A DNA stretch of 64,000 nucleotides from Inhella gelatinilytica (GCF_016093295.1 NZ_JAEDAL010000002.1:496001-560000), one strand, 5' to 3'. Shown: positions 49,054-58,215, counted from the stretch's first letter. Translations and numbers: made by a program. Notes: generated from the letters alone by a model not told the origin.

Positions 49054-51180
49054 ATGGCTGGCATGACTCCGGGGGCCGCGACCGGCTCCTCCTCCAAAGC
49101 CGCCAACGCGGCGTTCAAGAAGCAACTCAACAAGATCTACGCCTGGTACGCCGGCGGTTTCGTCACATTTGTGATCTTGCTGGCCATCGCCGAGCAGATG
49201 GGCCTGTCGCGCAGTGGCATTGGCCTGACCTTCTTGGCGGCCACGGTGCTGCTGTACGCCGGCATTGGCTTCATGAGCCGCACGAGCGATGCGAGCGAGT
49301 ATTACGTCGCAGGCCGGCGCGTGCCCGCGGTGTACAACGGCATGGCCACGGGCGCGGACTGGATGTCCGCCGCCAGCTTCATCGGCATGGCCGGCACGCT
49401 GTACCTGGGTGGGTATGGCGGTTTGGCGTTCATCATGGGCTGGACGGGGGGCTACTGTCTGGTGGCGCTCTTTTTGGCGCCCTACATGCGCAAGTTCGGT
49501 CAGTTCACCATCCCCGATTTTCTGGGCGCGCGCTATGAGGGCAATTTGCCTCGAGCCTTGGGGGTTTTGGCGGCCATCTTGTGCTCCTTCACCTACGTGG
49601 TGGCGCAGATCTATGGCGTGGGCCTGATCACGGCGCGGCTGACCGGTTTGGAATTCACGGTCGGGATCTTCGCTGGCTTGGCGGGCATCTTGGTGTGCTC
49701 GTTCTTGGGTGGCATGCGCGCGGTGACCTGGACCCAGGTGGCCCAGTACATCATCCTGATCATTGCTTACATGATCCCCGTGGCCTGGCTGTCGGTGAAG
49801 CAAACGGGCATTCCCATTCCGCAAGCCGTGTATGGCTATCAGCTGGAGAAGGTGACCGCCAAGGAAGCCCAGATCAAGGCGGACCCGAAGGAGCAGGAGG
49901 TCATTGAGATCTTCAAGAAGAAGGCCGCAGAATTTGACGCCAAGCTCAAGGACATTCCCACGGCCCTGGCCGCGGACCGCAAGGCCGCCGAGGACAAACT
50001 GGCCGCGCTGAAGGCGGAGAACGGCCCCGTGGCGGACATCCAGACGGCAGAAAAGGCGCTGGCTGCCGTGCCCAAGGACGAGGCCGCGGCCAAAGAAGCC
50101 TGGGCCAAAGCCAAGAAGGCAAATGAGGACCGGGCCAAACCGCTGGCGGGCATGCCGGCCCATGCGGCGCAGTTCAAAGGCGACCCGAACGGTGATGCCA
50201 AGGCCCAGGAAGCCTTCAACGTGGACCGCCGCAACTTCCTGGCCCTGGTGTTCTGCTTGATGGTGGGCACGGCCGCGCTGCCGCACATCCTGATGCGCTA
50301 CTACACCACGCCCTCGGTGAAGGAGGCGCGGGAGTCGGTCACCTGGTCGCTGTTCTTCATTTTCCTGCTGTACTTCACCGCGCCAGCTTTGGCGGTGTTG
50401 GTCAAGTTCGAGGTGTTCAACAACCTCGTGGGCACACCGTTTGATCAACTGCCGGCTTGGATTGCCTCGTGGGCCAAGGTCGACCCGACGCTGTTGTCCG
50501 TCGCGGACATCAACAAGGACGGCATCTTCCAACTCGGGGAAATGAAGATCGGTGGGGACATCATCGTGCTGGCCACGCCGGAGATCGGTGGGCTGCCCTA
50601 TGTGATCTCGGGCATGGTGGCCGCCGGGGGCTTGGCGGCGGCGCTGTCCACGGCCGATGGCTTGCTGCTGACCATCGCCAACGCGCTGTCGCACGACGTC
50701 TATTACAAGATGATCGACCCGAATGCCTCGACGGCGCGGCGCGTCACCATCTCCAAGATCCTGCTCTTGGTGGTGGCCCTCTTGGCGGCGGCAGTGGCGG
50801 CGCAAAAGCCAGCCGACATCCTGTTCTTGGTTTCGGCGGCGTTTAGCTTTGCGGCGGCGGCCTTCTTCCCAGCCTTGGTTCTGGGGGTGTTCTGGAAGCG
50901 GGCCAACAAGTGGGGCGCTTGCGCGGGCATCGTGGCGGGCCTCGGGATCACCTTCTATTACATGGTGACGACCCAGGCCTGGCTGCGCGGCGTGTTCGGG
51001 GTGACCAGCCCGATCGAACTCTGGTGGGGCATTCAACCCATCAGTGCCGGTCTGTTCGGTGTGCCGCTCGGGTTCGCCGTCATCATCCTGGTCAGCCTGA
51101 TCACCCCAGCCCCGAAGAAAGAGACTCAAGAGCTGGTGGAGCACGTGCGCTACCCCGACTTGAAGCTCGGCAAGGGCTAA
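49054..51180 (+). CDS. Sodium:solute symporter, VC_2705 type, with long hydrophilic insertion
   Basis: A 708-residue SSS-family permease related to acetate symporters (ActP). Conserved segments include R-R-V-P-A-V-Y-N-G-M-A-T-G-A-D-W-M-S and G-M-V-A-A-G-G-L-A-A-A-L-S-T-A-D-G-L-L-L in the later helices. Residues about 261-389 form a highly charged Lys/Ala/Glu insertion, predicted coiled coil, between membrane helices. Family members in this subgroup carry insertions here, but its function is unclear. The substrate is probably a small carboxylate such as acetate. Encoded with DUF4212 and ended by a strong terminator; a putative regulatory pair follows. Confidence 0.88.
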   Translation: MAGMTPGAATGSSSKAANAAFKKQLNKIYAWYAGGFVTFVILLAIAEQMGLSRSGIGLTFLAATVLLYAGIGFMSRTSDASEYYVAGRRVPAVYNGMATGADWMSAASFIGMAGTLYLGGYGGLAFIMGWTGGYCLVALFLAPYMRKFGQFTIPDFLGARYEGNLPRALGVLAAILCSFTYVVAQIYGVGLITARLTGLEFTVGIFAGLAGILVCSFLGGMRAVTWTQVAQYIILIIAYMIPVAWLSVKQTGIPIPQAVYGYQLEKVTAKEAQIKADPKEQEVIEIFKKKAAEFDAKLKDIPTALAADRKAAEDKLAALKAENGPVADIQTAEKALAAVPKDEAAAKEAWAKAKKANEDRAKPLAGMPAHAAQFKGDPNGDAKAQEAFNVDRRNFLALVFCLMVGTAALPHILMRYYTTPSVKEARESVTWSLFFIFLLYFTAPALAVLVKFEVFNNLVGTPFDQLPAWIASWAKVDPTLLSVADINKDGIFQLGEMKIGGDIIVLATPEIGGLPYVISGMVAAGGLAAALSTADGLLLTIANALSHDVYYKMIDPNASTARRVTISKILLLVVALLAAAVAAQKPADILFLVSAAFSFAAAAFFPALVLGVFWKRANKWGACAGIVAGLGITFYYMVTTQAWLRGVFGVTSPIELWWGIQPISAGLFGVPLGFAVIILVSLITPAPKKETQELVEHVRYPDLKLGKG

Positions 51181-51196
51181 GGGCTCACGCTCGATG

Positions 51197-51224
51197 AAAG
51201 AGCCCGGCAGTGCCGGGCTCTTTT
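51197..51224 (+). terminator. Rho-independent terminator of the symporter operon
   Basis: AAAGAGCCCGGC pairs with GCCGGGCTCTTTT through a three-base AGT loop and runs into a T tract. It begins 17 bases past the symporter stop. Confidence 0.9.
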
Positions 51225-51307
51225 CTTGGGCGGGATGTTTGGTTTGGCGCAAGGCGCATGACAGCCCGCCAGGGCACCATGGCGTGATCGGATCCAAAGG
51301 AAGTGGC

Positions 51308-53203
51308 ATGGCGGTGTCCCCATCCAACAGTCGACCTTCCCCCCATTTGCTGGCGCAGGAGATGGCGCTCTGGCGCCGCCACCACCCCTTTGATGCAATG
51401 ACCCCCGAGGCGCTACGGCGCCTGGTGGAGTCGGCCGAGGGGCTCTACTTCGCCCCGGGTGAAACCTTGACCGCACCGGGCCGGGGCCCCGCTCAACACC
51501 TGTATGTGGTCAAAAGTGGCCTCGTGAGCGCGCAGCGCGGGCTCGCGGAGTTGGCGGGAGGCTGGCAATACGAGTCGGGCGACTGTTTCCCCATGGCCGC
51601 CTTGATGCAGGGGCGCGAAGTCACGGCCACCTACACAGCAGAAAACGACGTGTTTGTCTGGCGCGTTCCGGCCGAGGTGGTGCGCGAAGTGGCGGGTGTC
51701 AGCCCACCCCTGGCAGCGCACCTGAGTGAACGGGTGCTGCAACTCATCAGCCTGGCCAGCCGTGAACAGGCTCGCCAGGCTTCCCAAGCGGCTTTGGCTG
51801 AGCAGTCGATGGAACGGCGCCTGGGCGATCTCATGCGCCCCAGCCCCCTTTCTGTTTCCCCCGATACCCCATTGGAGTTGGCGCTCAAGGCCATGGCGAG
51901 TCGGCGGGTGGGCTCGGTGCTCGTGGTGGATACGGAGCAGCACCCTTTGGGCATTCTGACCCGTGACGACCTGCTCGAACGCATCACCCTGCCGCAGCGG
52001 TCACTGGCCACCCCGATCTCGAAGGTGATGAGTGCGCCGCTGAAGACGCTGACCGTCGAGCATACAGCCCAGGACGCTGCACTGATGATGAGCCGTTTCA
52101 CCCTGCGCCATGTGCCGGTGGTGCAGGACGGGCGTTTGGTGGGCATCGTGTCGGAGCGAGATTTGTTTGCGCTGTCGCGAATGTCGGTGCAGCGCATTGG
52201 CGCTGACCTGCGCAATGCGCACGAAGTGGCGGAGTTGGTGGACTTGGCCCCGCGCATCCGGGAGTTGGCCAAAAATCTTGGGGCGCAAGGGGTGGGGGCG
52301 CGCACGCTGACGGCCTTGATTGCGCATCTGAACGATCTCCTCACCGAGCGCTTGGTGGCCATCCACGCCGAACATCTGGGGCTCGACTTGAGCCAAGCCG
52401 CTTGGCTGGCTTTTGGCAGCGAGGGGCGGGGCGAGCAAACCATCGCCACCGACCAAGACAACGGCATCGTTTTTCAGAGCGCCGACCCCGAAGCCGACCG
52501 GCCGCGCTGGTTGGCCTTGGGTCAGGCGGTCTGTGCCAGTTTGGAAGCCTGCGGTTTTCCGCTGTGCAAAGGGGGCGTCATGGCCTCCAACCCAGAGTGC
52601 TGTCGCTCGGTCGAGGAATGGTGTGACCGTTTCCAGTCCTGGTTGGCCCGCGGTACGCCCGAGGAGTTGCTCGCCGCGTCCATCTACTTTGACGCACGGG
52701 CGTTAGCCGGTGCCACGGCGTTGGCCGATCCGCTTCGCGCCATTGCGCGTGGTCCGGTTTCTGCTCGCTTCCTGCACCTGCTCACCGAAGCGGCGCTGCG
52801 CGGCAAGGTGCCGCTCTCCTGGCGCGGTGCCTTGGACCCCCAGACTGTCAGGGGTCAAGAGGGGCTGGATCTCAAGGCGGGTGGCACGGCGGTGTTTGTG
52901 GAGTCCGGGCGCATCATGGCCTTGGCTCACGGTTTGGAACACCTGGGCACCCGCGAGCGGTTGATCCACGCGGGAGAGTTGATGCAGGTTGCAGCCCCGG
53001 AGCGTGAGGGCTGGAACGCTGCCTTTGAGTTTCTGCAAAGCTTGCGCATGCGCATTCAGCTGGAGGCGCCGGCCGATCCGGACAACCCCAATTGGGTGCC
53101 CATGAGCCAGCTCAACGACCTGGATCGCCGCACCCTGCGGGTGTCGCTGCGGGTGGCCCAGCGGCTGCAGCAGCGGCTGCAAATGGACTTTCTCAAATCA
53201 TGA
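51308..53203 (+). CDS. cNMP-binding, CBS-pair, DUF294 nucleotidyltransferase-like signalling protein
   Basis: A 631-residue protein with three known parts: a cyclic-nucleotide-binding-like domain (about 20-145), a pair of CBS domains (about 165-290, V-G-S-V-L-V-V-D and G-I-V-S-E-R-D-L), and a DUF294 nucleotidyltransferase-like domain (about 340-460) with G-S-E-G-R-G-E-Q and T-D-Q-D-N-G plus its C-terminal helical DUF294_C region. The nucleotidyltransferase motif is intact, as in GlnD-type enzymes. It overlaps the exonuclease gene by four bases and follows the symporter operon. The start at ATG 51308 has GGAAG before it. Confidence 0.88.
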   Translation: MAVSPSNSRPSPHLLAQEMALWRRHHPFDAMTPEALRRLVESAEGLYFAPGETLTAPGRGPAQHLYVVKSGLVSAQRGLAELAGGWQYESGDCFPMAALMQGREVTATYTAENDVFVWRVPAEVVREVAGVSPPLAAHLSERVLQLISLASREQARQASQAALAEQSMERRLGDLMRPSPLSVSPDTPLELALKAMASRRVGSVLVVDTEQHPLGILTRDDLLERITLPQRSLATPISKVMSAPLKTLTVEHTAQDAALMMSRFTLRHVPVVQDGRLVGIVSERDLFALSRMSVQRIGADLRNAHEVAELVDLAPRIRELAKNLGAQGVGARTLTALIAHLNDLLTERLVAIHAEHLGLDLSQAAWLAFGSEGRGEQTIATDQDNGIVFQSADPEADRPRWLALGQAVCASLEACGFPLCKGGVMASNPECCRSVEEWCDRFQSWLARGTPEELLAASIYFDARALAGATALADPLRAIARGPVSARFLHLLTEAALRGKVPLSWRGALDPQTVRGQEGLDLKAGGTAVFVESGRIMALAHGLEHLGTRERLIHAGELMQVAAPEREGWNAAFEFLQSLRMRIQLEAPADPDNPNWVPMSQLNDLDRRTLRVSLRVAQRLQQRLQMDFLKS

Positions 53204-53892
53204 GGGGGTGGGGGCTGCGCTGGTTCAGCGATTGGCAGGCTCAGCGACGTGCCGAGCAGGCGGCGGCGCGGGCTGAGCGCTGGGTCGTGATCGATGTCGA
53301 GACCAGTGGGCTGGACATGGTGAATGACCGGCTGATTGCGGTCGCGGCCACGGGGGTGCAGTGGATCGACGGCCAACCGGTGCTGCGCGTTGCCGACACC
53401 TTTGAGATGGTGCTCAAGGCGCCCGACGGCCTGGTGTTGGACGAAGTGGCTCGCCGCAACATCCTGCTGCATGGCATTGGTCGCGGAGAGCAGGGCGGCG
53501 GCGCGGATGCTGAGGTGGCTCTCCGAGCGCTTCGCGAGTTTGTCGCAGGCGCGCCGTGCCTGGCCTTTCATGCCGCTTTCGATGCAGGCATGCTGGATCG
53601 CGAATGGCGGCGGCAGTCGGGTGCGGCGTGGCCCGAACCCTGGCTGGATTTGGCGGTGCTGGCCCGCCTCCTGGTTCCCGAGTGGAACAGCCGGCGGACT
53701 TTGGATGACTGGCTGGAAGCCTACGGACTGGCGGCGGCGCAGCGACACCGCGCCAGCAGCGATGCGTGGGTGACCGCCGAGTTGTTGCAGTGCCTGTGGC
53801 CGGTGTGGCGGGAGCGGGCCGCGGGCCGTTCACCTTGGCGCGTGGCGCAAGAGTTGATCCGGGCGCGACGGTGGTTGACGCAGGCGGGCTGA
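53200..53892 (+). CDS. DnaQ-like 3'-5' exonuclease
   Basis: A 230-residue RNase H-fold exonuclease of the DEDD type. Motif I is V-I-D-V-E-T-S-G, motif II is H-A-A-F-D-A-G and motif III R-H-R-A-S-S-D-A; the acidic residues are present. The ATG at 53200 overlaps the previous gene's stop (ATGA). The conserved pairing with a cNMP-CBS-DUF294 protein suggests that it acts in the same pathway rather than in replication, perhaps on a nucleotide or short RNA. Substrate unknown. Confidence 0.85.
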   Translation: MRGWGLRWFSDWQAQRRAEQAAARAERWVVIDVETSGLDMVNDRLIAVAATGVQWIDGQPVLRVADTFEMVLKAPDGLVLDEVARRNILLHGIGRGEQGGGADAEVALRALREFVAGAPCLAFHAAFDAGMLDREWRRQSGAAWPEPWLDLAVLARLLVPEWNSRRTLDDWLEAYGLAAAQRHRASSDAWVTAELLQCLWPVWRERAAGRSPWRVAQELIRARRWLTQAG

Positions 53893-53913
53893 TCCCTGCC
53901 TGTTGGGGCGCTG

Positions 53914-54813
53914 TCAGCGGGGTTTGACACCTTCCCAAAACGCTTGAAGTACGTTGGCCAAGCCTTCGGGGTCGTCGTGGTGCAGCATGTGGCCGGTACC
54001 CATCAAGCGCGTGCGTTCCAGACGCGGAATGTGGGCCAAGCGAGCGTCCAGTTCGGCGCGGGGGAAGTGGGCCCCCCAGTACGCGGCCAGGCTGTCGTCC
54101 TCGCCCTCGACAAACAGCGTGGGCGCCTGAATGCGGGCCCAGCACGCCAGCACCTCGCTGCTGCGGTAGAGCTGGGCGTGCGGGCGCTTGTGGGCGGGGT
54201 CGGCGCACAGCACCCGGCGGCCGTCCTCGCGCTCGGCACTCCACTGGCCGGCCAACCACGCCGCGCGGTCGGGCGTCAGGCGCGGGTTGTTGCGTTGCAG
54301 CCGGGCGGCCACCGCGGCCTGATCGGGGTAGGGGGCCAGCTGGGTCGGCTCCCGCAGGGCGTCCAGCCAGCGGGCCAGGCGATCCGGGGCTTGCGTGGCC
54401 GGCATGTCGGGCAAGCCAAAGCCCTCCAAATTCACCAGCGTCTGCACCCGCGCAGGCCGCACGCCGGCGTACAGCGTGGCGGCGTTGGCCCCCATGCTGT
54501 GCCCCACCAGGTCCACCGCAGTGCCCGGTGCAATATGGTCCAACCACGCGTCCAAGTCGCCCAAGTAGTCGTAAAACCAATAGGCATCCTGGCCCGACCA
54601 AGCCGACTGCCCGTAGCCCCGCCAGTCCAGGGCCCAAACCGGTTGCTCGGTGTTCAGGGCATCGACCAAGAACTGAAACGAGGCGGCCACATCCATCCAG
54701 CCGTGCAGCAGCACGAGGGGGCGCCCCTGACCGGGCCAGTGCAAGGCGTGCTGACGCAGGCCGCGGACGGTGAGAAAGACGGAAGTCGCGGGCCGCGTGG
54801 GGGTGTAAGTCAT
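53914..54813 (-). CDS. Alpha/beta hydrolase
   Basis: A 299-residue alpha/beta-fold hydrolase. The oxyanion-hole segment L-L-H-G-W-M-D, the nucleophile elbow G-H-S-M-G-A-N and the acid/histidine region (F-V-E-G-E-D-D and M-L-H-H-D-D-P) complete a catalytic triad. There is no signal peptide. Esterase, lactonase or dehalogenase-like activities are all possible. It converges on the exonuclease and is followed in transcription by nothing obvious; the gene upstream on the same strand is a TM protein. Confidence 0.83.
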   Translation of the reverse strand: MTYTPTRPATSVFLTVRGLRQHALHWPGQGRPLVLLHGWMDVAASFQFLVDALNTEQPVWALDWRGYGQSAWSGQDAYWFYDYLGDLDAWLDHIAPGTAVDLVGHSMGANAATLYAGVRPARVQTLVNLEGFGLPDMPATQAPDRLARWLDALREPTQLAPYPDQAAVAARLQRNNPRLTPDRAAWLAGQWSAEREDGRRVLCADPAHKRPHAQLYRSSEVLACWARIQAPTLFVEGEDDSLAAYWGAHFPRAELDARLAHIPRLERTRLMGTGHMLHHDDPEGLANVLQAFWEGVKPR

Positions 54814-54833
54814 GGGGGGGGTCTCGTACGGGC

Positions 54834-55553
54834 TCAGCGGGGGCGCGCGTGCTGCAGCGCCGAACCCGGCTTGTCATCGAAGCAGTTTCCCCCATGGGCG
54901 ATGCCGCTTTGCAGGTGCGGGTCCATGGGGACGAGAGCATTGGCCCGGTTGGGCAGGGTGCGGGTGCAGCGTCCGTCGGGATAGCGGGTCATGGTGCCGC
55001 CATCGGCGAGTTGGATGACTTCCGCTTGATTGGCCATGCGCCGCGCCAAGGCCTCCGTGGCGCTGTAGCGGGGGCTGTTGGCGCGCGGGTCGTGCACCGC
55101 CTGCTGGGCGGGGCTGAGGCGCTCCTCGGCCTTCCAGGTTTTGGGCAGGGCCAGATTGAGCGGGGCTGAGGCGGGTTCGCTGGTGGCTGAAGCGGCTGCT
55201 TCCGGCAGGGCAGCGACACTTAGAGCGCCTTGGCCGGCGTCGCGGGCCGGACTTGGGCGCTGACGGGCTGCAGTCTCCAGGCGCCAGAGCCCATCATGGA
55301 TGTTCACAAAGGGTTGAATGGTGAGGTCGGCTGAGCTCGAACGACGTTGTGCATGGGGCGGCTGGGGCCCTAGCGCCTCTAACTGAAGGCTCACCACCAT
55401 CGGTGGCCCGGGCGGATAGGCCCGTTTCCAGGTCAGCAGCCCGTAGCCCAGCCCCAGGTGCAACGCCAGCACCGCGAGTGCGAACGCAAGGTTTCGGCGG
55501 GTGTTTGAAGACAAGGGCAAAAACGGGGAGGGGAGCCAACGAAAGCGCCGCAT
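54834..55553 (-). CDS. Hypothetical protein with one N-terminal transmembrane helix
   Basis: A 239-residue protein with a basic N terminus, one transmembrane helix (A-F-A-L-A-V-L-A-L-H-L-G-L-G-Y-G-L-L) and an Ala/Pro/Ser-rich linker, then a region with Y-P-D-G-R-C-T-R-T and a C-terminal C-F-D-D-K-P-G. The cysteines may form a disulfide, consistent with a periplasmic C terminus. Start at ATG 55553; the long frame back to 56378 crosses ybaK and is spurious. It resembles the layout of TonB-type anchored proteins, but no specific family is recognised. Confidence 0.6.
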   Translation of the reverse strand: MRRFRWLPSPFLPLSSNTRRNLAFALAVLALHLGLGYGLLTWKRAYPPGPPMVVSLQLEALGPQPPHAQRRSSSADLTIQPFVNIHDGLWRLETAARQRPSPARDAGQGALSVAALPEAAASATSEPASAPLNLALPKTWKAEERLSPAQQAVHDPRANSPRYSATEALARRMANQAEVIQLADGGTMTRYPDGRCTRTLPNRANALVPMDPHLQSGIAHGGNCFDDKPGSALQHARPR

Positions 55554-55577
55554 TGTGCGGCCGCGACAATGGGGCCC

Positions 55578-56072
55578 ATGAGCAAGAAGACCGCCCATGT
55601 GAGTGCCACGCCGGCCACGGACTGGTTGAGGGAGCGCAGCGTCCCGTTCACGGAACATCCCTACGACTATGTGGAACACGGCGGGACCGCCGAGTCCGCC
55701 AAACAACTGGGGGTGGCGGAGCATGCCGTCGTCAAGACCCTGGTGATGCAGGACGAAGATGCCAAGCCCTTGGTCGTGCTGATGCACGGCGACCGCCAGG
55801 TGAGCCTCAAAGAGTTGGCGCGCCAGATTCCCTGCAAAAAAGTCGAGCCCTGCAAGCCGGAGGTCGCTCAACGCCACAGCGGCTACCAAGTCGGCGGCAC
55901 GTCGCCATTTGGCTTTCGCAAGGCCGTTCCGGTTTATGTTCAGCAAAGCATCCTGACGCTGCCGCGAATTTGCATCAATGGGGGCCGTCGCGGATTTTTG
56001 GTCGGAATCGACCCCCAAGTGTTGGTCGGTGTGCTGGGCGCCCGACCGGTGGATTGCGCTTCGCCACAATAA
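55578..56072 (+). CDS. ybaK: YbaK/EbsC-family aminoacyl-tRNA deacylase
   Basis: A 164-residue YbaK-type editing protein that hydrolyses mischarged Cys-tRNA(Pro). The catalytic lysine is in V-K-T-L-V-M and the family motifs G-Y-Q-V-G-G-T-S-P-F-G and C-I-N-G-G-R-R-G are clear. The ATG at 55578 is preferred over 55569. It is followed by plsY after six bases and so may share its transcript. It is divergent from the TM protein with only 24 bases between starts. Confidence 0.92.
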   Translation: MSKKTAHVSATPATDWLRERSVPFTEHPYDYVEHGGTAESAKQLGVAEHAVVKTLVMQDEDAKPLVVLMHGDRQVSLKELARQIPCKKVEPCKPEVAQRHSGYQVGGTSPFGFRKAVPVYVQQSILTLPRICINGGRRGFLVGIDPQVLVGVLGARPVDCASPQ

Positions 56073-56078
56073 GCCCCC

Positions 56079-56699
56079 ATGAACTCTTCGCTTTCTATCT
56101 GGGCTGCCGTGCTGGCAGCGTATCTGGTGGGGTCGCTTTCCTTCGCCGTCCTGTTCAGCCGCTTGATGGGCTTGGCCGATCCCCGCAGTTACGGCTCCGG
56201 AAACCCCGGGGCCACCAACGTGCTGCGCAGCGGCAACAAAGTGGCCGCGGTGTTGACCCTGGTGTTCGACGCGCTCAAGGGCTATGGCCCCGTGCTCGCG
56301 GTCCTGGTCTGGGGCGGACGTTGGGGCCTGGGTGAGGGCACGGCGGCCCTGGTCGGCCTGGCCGCGTTCTTGGGCCATCTGTGGCCGGTGTTCTTCAAAT
56401 TTCAGGGGGGCAAGGGCGTGGCCACGGCGGCCGGTGTCATCTTTGCCTTGAACCCCGTGTTGGGCGTGGCCACCTTGGCCACGTTTGCCATCTTGGTTTA
56501 CTTCACGCGCTGGGTGTCGCTGGGTTCCATTGCCGCCGCGCTATTTGCTCCGTTTTACGAGGCCTTGATTTGGGGCATGGGCCCCTATGTTGGGGCAACG
56601 GCGATGATGGGGTTGCTGCTGGTGTGGCGGCATGAGGCCAACATCAAGCGCCTGATGGCCGGCACAGAGAGCCGCATCGGGCAGAAGAAAGGCAAGTGA
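56079..56699 (+). CDS. plsY: Glycerol-3-phosphate acyltransferase PlsY
   Basis: A 206-residue inner-membrane enzyme that transfers acyl from acyl-phosphate to glycerol-3-phosphate, the first step of phospholipid synthesis. The three catalytic loops are visible: G-S-G-N-P-G-A-T-N-V-L-R, G-H-L-W-P-V-F-F-K-F-Q-G-G-K-G and the later helix end. Multiple hydrophobic segments give about five helices. It lies between ybaK and a RidA gene. Confidence 0.95.
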   Translation: MNSSLSIWAAVLAAYLVGSLSFAVLFSRLMGLADPRSYGSGNPGATNVLRSGNKVAAVLTLVFDALKGYGPVLAVLVWGGRWGLGEGTAALVGLAAFLGHLWPVFFKFQGGKGVATAAGVIFALNPVLGVATLATFAILVYFTRWVSLGSIAAALFAPFYEALIWGMGPYVGATAMMGLLLVWRHEANIKRLMAGTESRIGQKKGK

Positions 56700-56701
56700 A
56701 C

Positions 56702-57064
56702 ATGAACGGTGCAGTGCAGCGCGTTGGAATGGCGACGCGGTACAGCGAAGCCGCCATTCACCAGGGCGTGGTTTATCTGGCCGGCCAGGTACCCGAGACG
56801 ACGATTGGGCACGATATTGAGGCGCAAACGGCCGAGGTGCTGGCGCTGATCGATGCCTTGCTGCAGCAATGTGGCTCCAGTCGCGCCCACCTGCTGCGGG
56901 TGGAAATCTACCTGGCCGATCTGGCCGACTATGACGGGCTCAATCGCGTGTGGGATGCCTGGGTGCTGCCTGGTTTTGCGCCGCCCCGGGCGTGCGTCGA
57001 GGCGCGCTTGGCGCGCCCGGGCTACCGCGTCGAAATGATCGTGACGGCGGCCCAAGCGGTGTGA
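56702..57064 (+). CDS. RidA-family enamine/imine deaminase
   Basis: A 120-residue RidA/YjgF-like protein that hydrolyses reactive enamine/imine intermediates. The family pattern L-A-G-Q-V-P-E, the R-V-E-I-Y-L-A-D strand and the active-site arginine in P-P-R-A-C-V-E-A-R-L are present. I favour the ATG at 56702; a GTG at 56696 overlaps the plsY stop and would add two residues. It belongs to the subgroup with a short N terminus, so the exact substrate is uncertain. Confidence 0.88.
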   Translation: MNGAVQRVGMATRYSEAAIHQGVVYLAGQVPETTIGHDIEAQTAEVLALIDALLQQCGSSRAHLLRVEIYLADLADYDGLNRVWDAWVLPGFAPPRACVEARLARPGYRVEMIVTAAQAV

Positions 57065-57098
57065 TGCCCCGGGTCCGCCCCGGCTTGGACGCCCCGAC

Positions 57099-57722
57099 TT
57101 AAAAACCCAAACGCGCCGGATCACCCCGGCCGGTGCGGATCAGGATGGGGTCCCCGTCCGTGAGGTCGACCACGGTGGTGGGCTCTCGCGGGCAGGCGCC
57201 GTTGCTGACGATGGCGTCCAGCACCGAGCCAAAACGCTCGCTGATCTCGTCGGCGTCGTTCAGCGGCTCCGTCTCTCCCGGCGGGATCAGCGTGGTGGCC
57301 AACAGCGGCTGACCCAATTCGGCCAACAGGCCTTGGGTGACGGTGCACTCAGGCACCCGCAAGCCCACCGTGCGGCGGCTGGGATGGGAGAGGCGCCGTG
57401 GCACTTCCTTGGTGGCCGGCAGGATGAACGTGTAGGCCCCGGGCGTCACGCTCTTGAGCAGGCGGTACTGCTTGTTGTCCACCAGGGCGTAGGTGGCGAG
57501 TTCGGAGAGATCGCGGCACAGCAAGGTCAGGTGGTGTCGGTCGTCCACCCCCCGCACGCGGCGCAGCCGTTCGGCAGCCGCCTTGTCATCCAAGTGGCAC
57601 ACGAGGGCGTAGCTGGAATCGGTGGGAATGGCCGCCAACCCGCCTTTGTGCAGCAACTGGGCGGCTTGCTTGAGCAGGCGGGGCTGGGGGTTGTCGGGGT
57701 GGACGTCAAAAAGGAGGGCCAT
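57099..57722 (-). CDS. yciO: YciO/YrdC-domain protein
   Basis: A 207-residue YrdC-fold protein of the YciO subgroup. The family loop is P-T-D-S-S-Y-A-L, different from the P-T-D-T-V-Y-G-L of Sua5/TsaC, and the K-x-R-x-x-x-basic cluster is partly kept. YciO proteins bind RNA and do not substitute for threonylcarbamoyl-AMP synthase; the function is unknown. It begins four bases after the TlpA-like gene, as the last gene of the ApbE operon. Confidence 0.85.
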   Translation of the reverse strand: MALLFDVHPDNPQPRLLKQAAQLLHKGGLAAIPTDSSYALVCHLDDKAAAERLRRVRGVDDRHHLTLLCRDLSELATYALVDNKQYRLLKSVTPGAYTFILPATKEVPRRLSHPSRRTVGLRVPECTVTQGLLAELGQPLLATTLIPPGETEPLNDADEISERFGSVLDAIVSNGACPREPTTVVDLTDGDPILIRTGRGDPARLGF

Positions 57723-57726
57723 GCCC

Positions 57727-58215
57727 TCATTGTCGGGGCAAGGCTTCTACGATGCGCCGCTCCAACTCGGGGGCCTCGTCCAATCGAAACCCGCGGTGCT
57801 GCCACAGCAAGCGCCCGTTCGCGTCGATCAAGGCGGAGCTGGGCATACCCTTGACCCCAAAGCGTTTGGCCCCCTCACCGCTGGCGTCAAAGGCCACGCC
57901 GAAGGCTGCGGGCGTGCGGGCCAGGAAGGCGTCGGCATCGGCGCGCCGTTCATCCAGATTCAGTGCCAGCACTTGCAGCCCCCGCGCTTGATGGTTGGCT
58001 TGTAGGCGGGCCATCCAGGGAAAGGACAAGCGGCAAGGCCCACACCAGCTGGCCCAAAAATCGAGGTAAACCACGCGGCCACGCAAGTCCGAAAGACGAC
58101 CGATGGGCAAGTTGGCCTGCGGCAGGGCAATATCGGGCGCCAGCGTTCCCGGCTCCAAGGCGGCCGCCGAGGCTGTGCCGGCGGCCGCGAGCACGCAAAA
58201 GGCCCGGCGCTTCAT
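57727..58215 (-). CDS. TlpA-like thioredoxin-fold protein
   Basis: A 162-residue exported thiol-disulfide protein: signal peptide (hydrophobic, ending A-S-A-A-A), then the TlpA/ResA-type domain with the active site W-A-S-W-C-G-P-C and the cis-proline in G-M-P-S-S. It should reduce or oxidise cysteines of periplasmic partners. The ATG overlaps the stop of the beta-roll protein gene by four bases. Together with DUF4266, DUF3570 and ApbE it completes a group I recall as repeatedly linked. Confidence 0.88.
   Translation of the reverse strand: MKRRAFCVLAAAGTASAAALEPGTLAPDIALPQANLPIGRLSDLRGRVVYLDFWASWCGPCRLSFPWMARLQANHQARGLQVLALNLDERRADADAFLARTPAAFGVAFDASGEGAKRFGVKGMPSSALIDANGRLLWQHRGFRLDEAPELERRIVEALPRQ

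Noticed and set aside
48985..51327. 780-codon frame antisense to the symporter
   Set aside because: His/Arg/Gln-rich translation with no recognisable motif; the symporter and DUF4212 fully explain the region.
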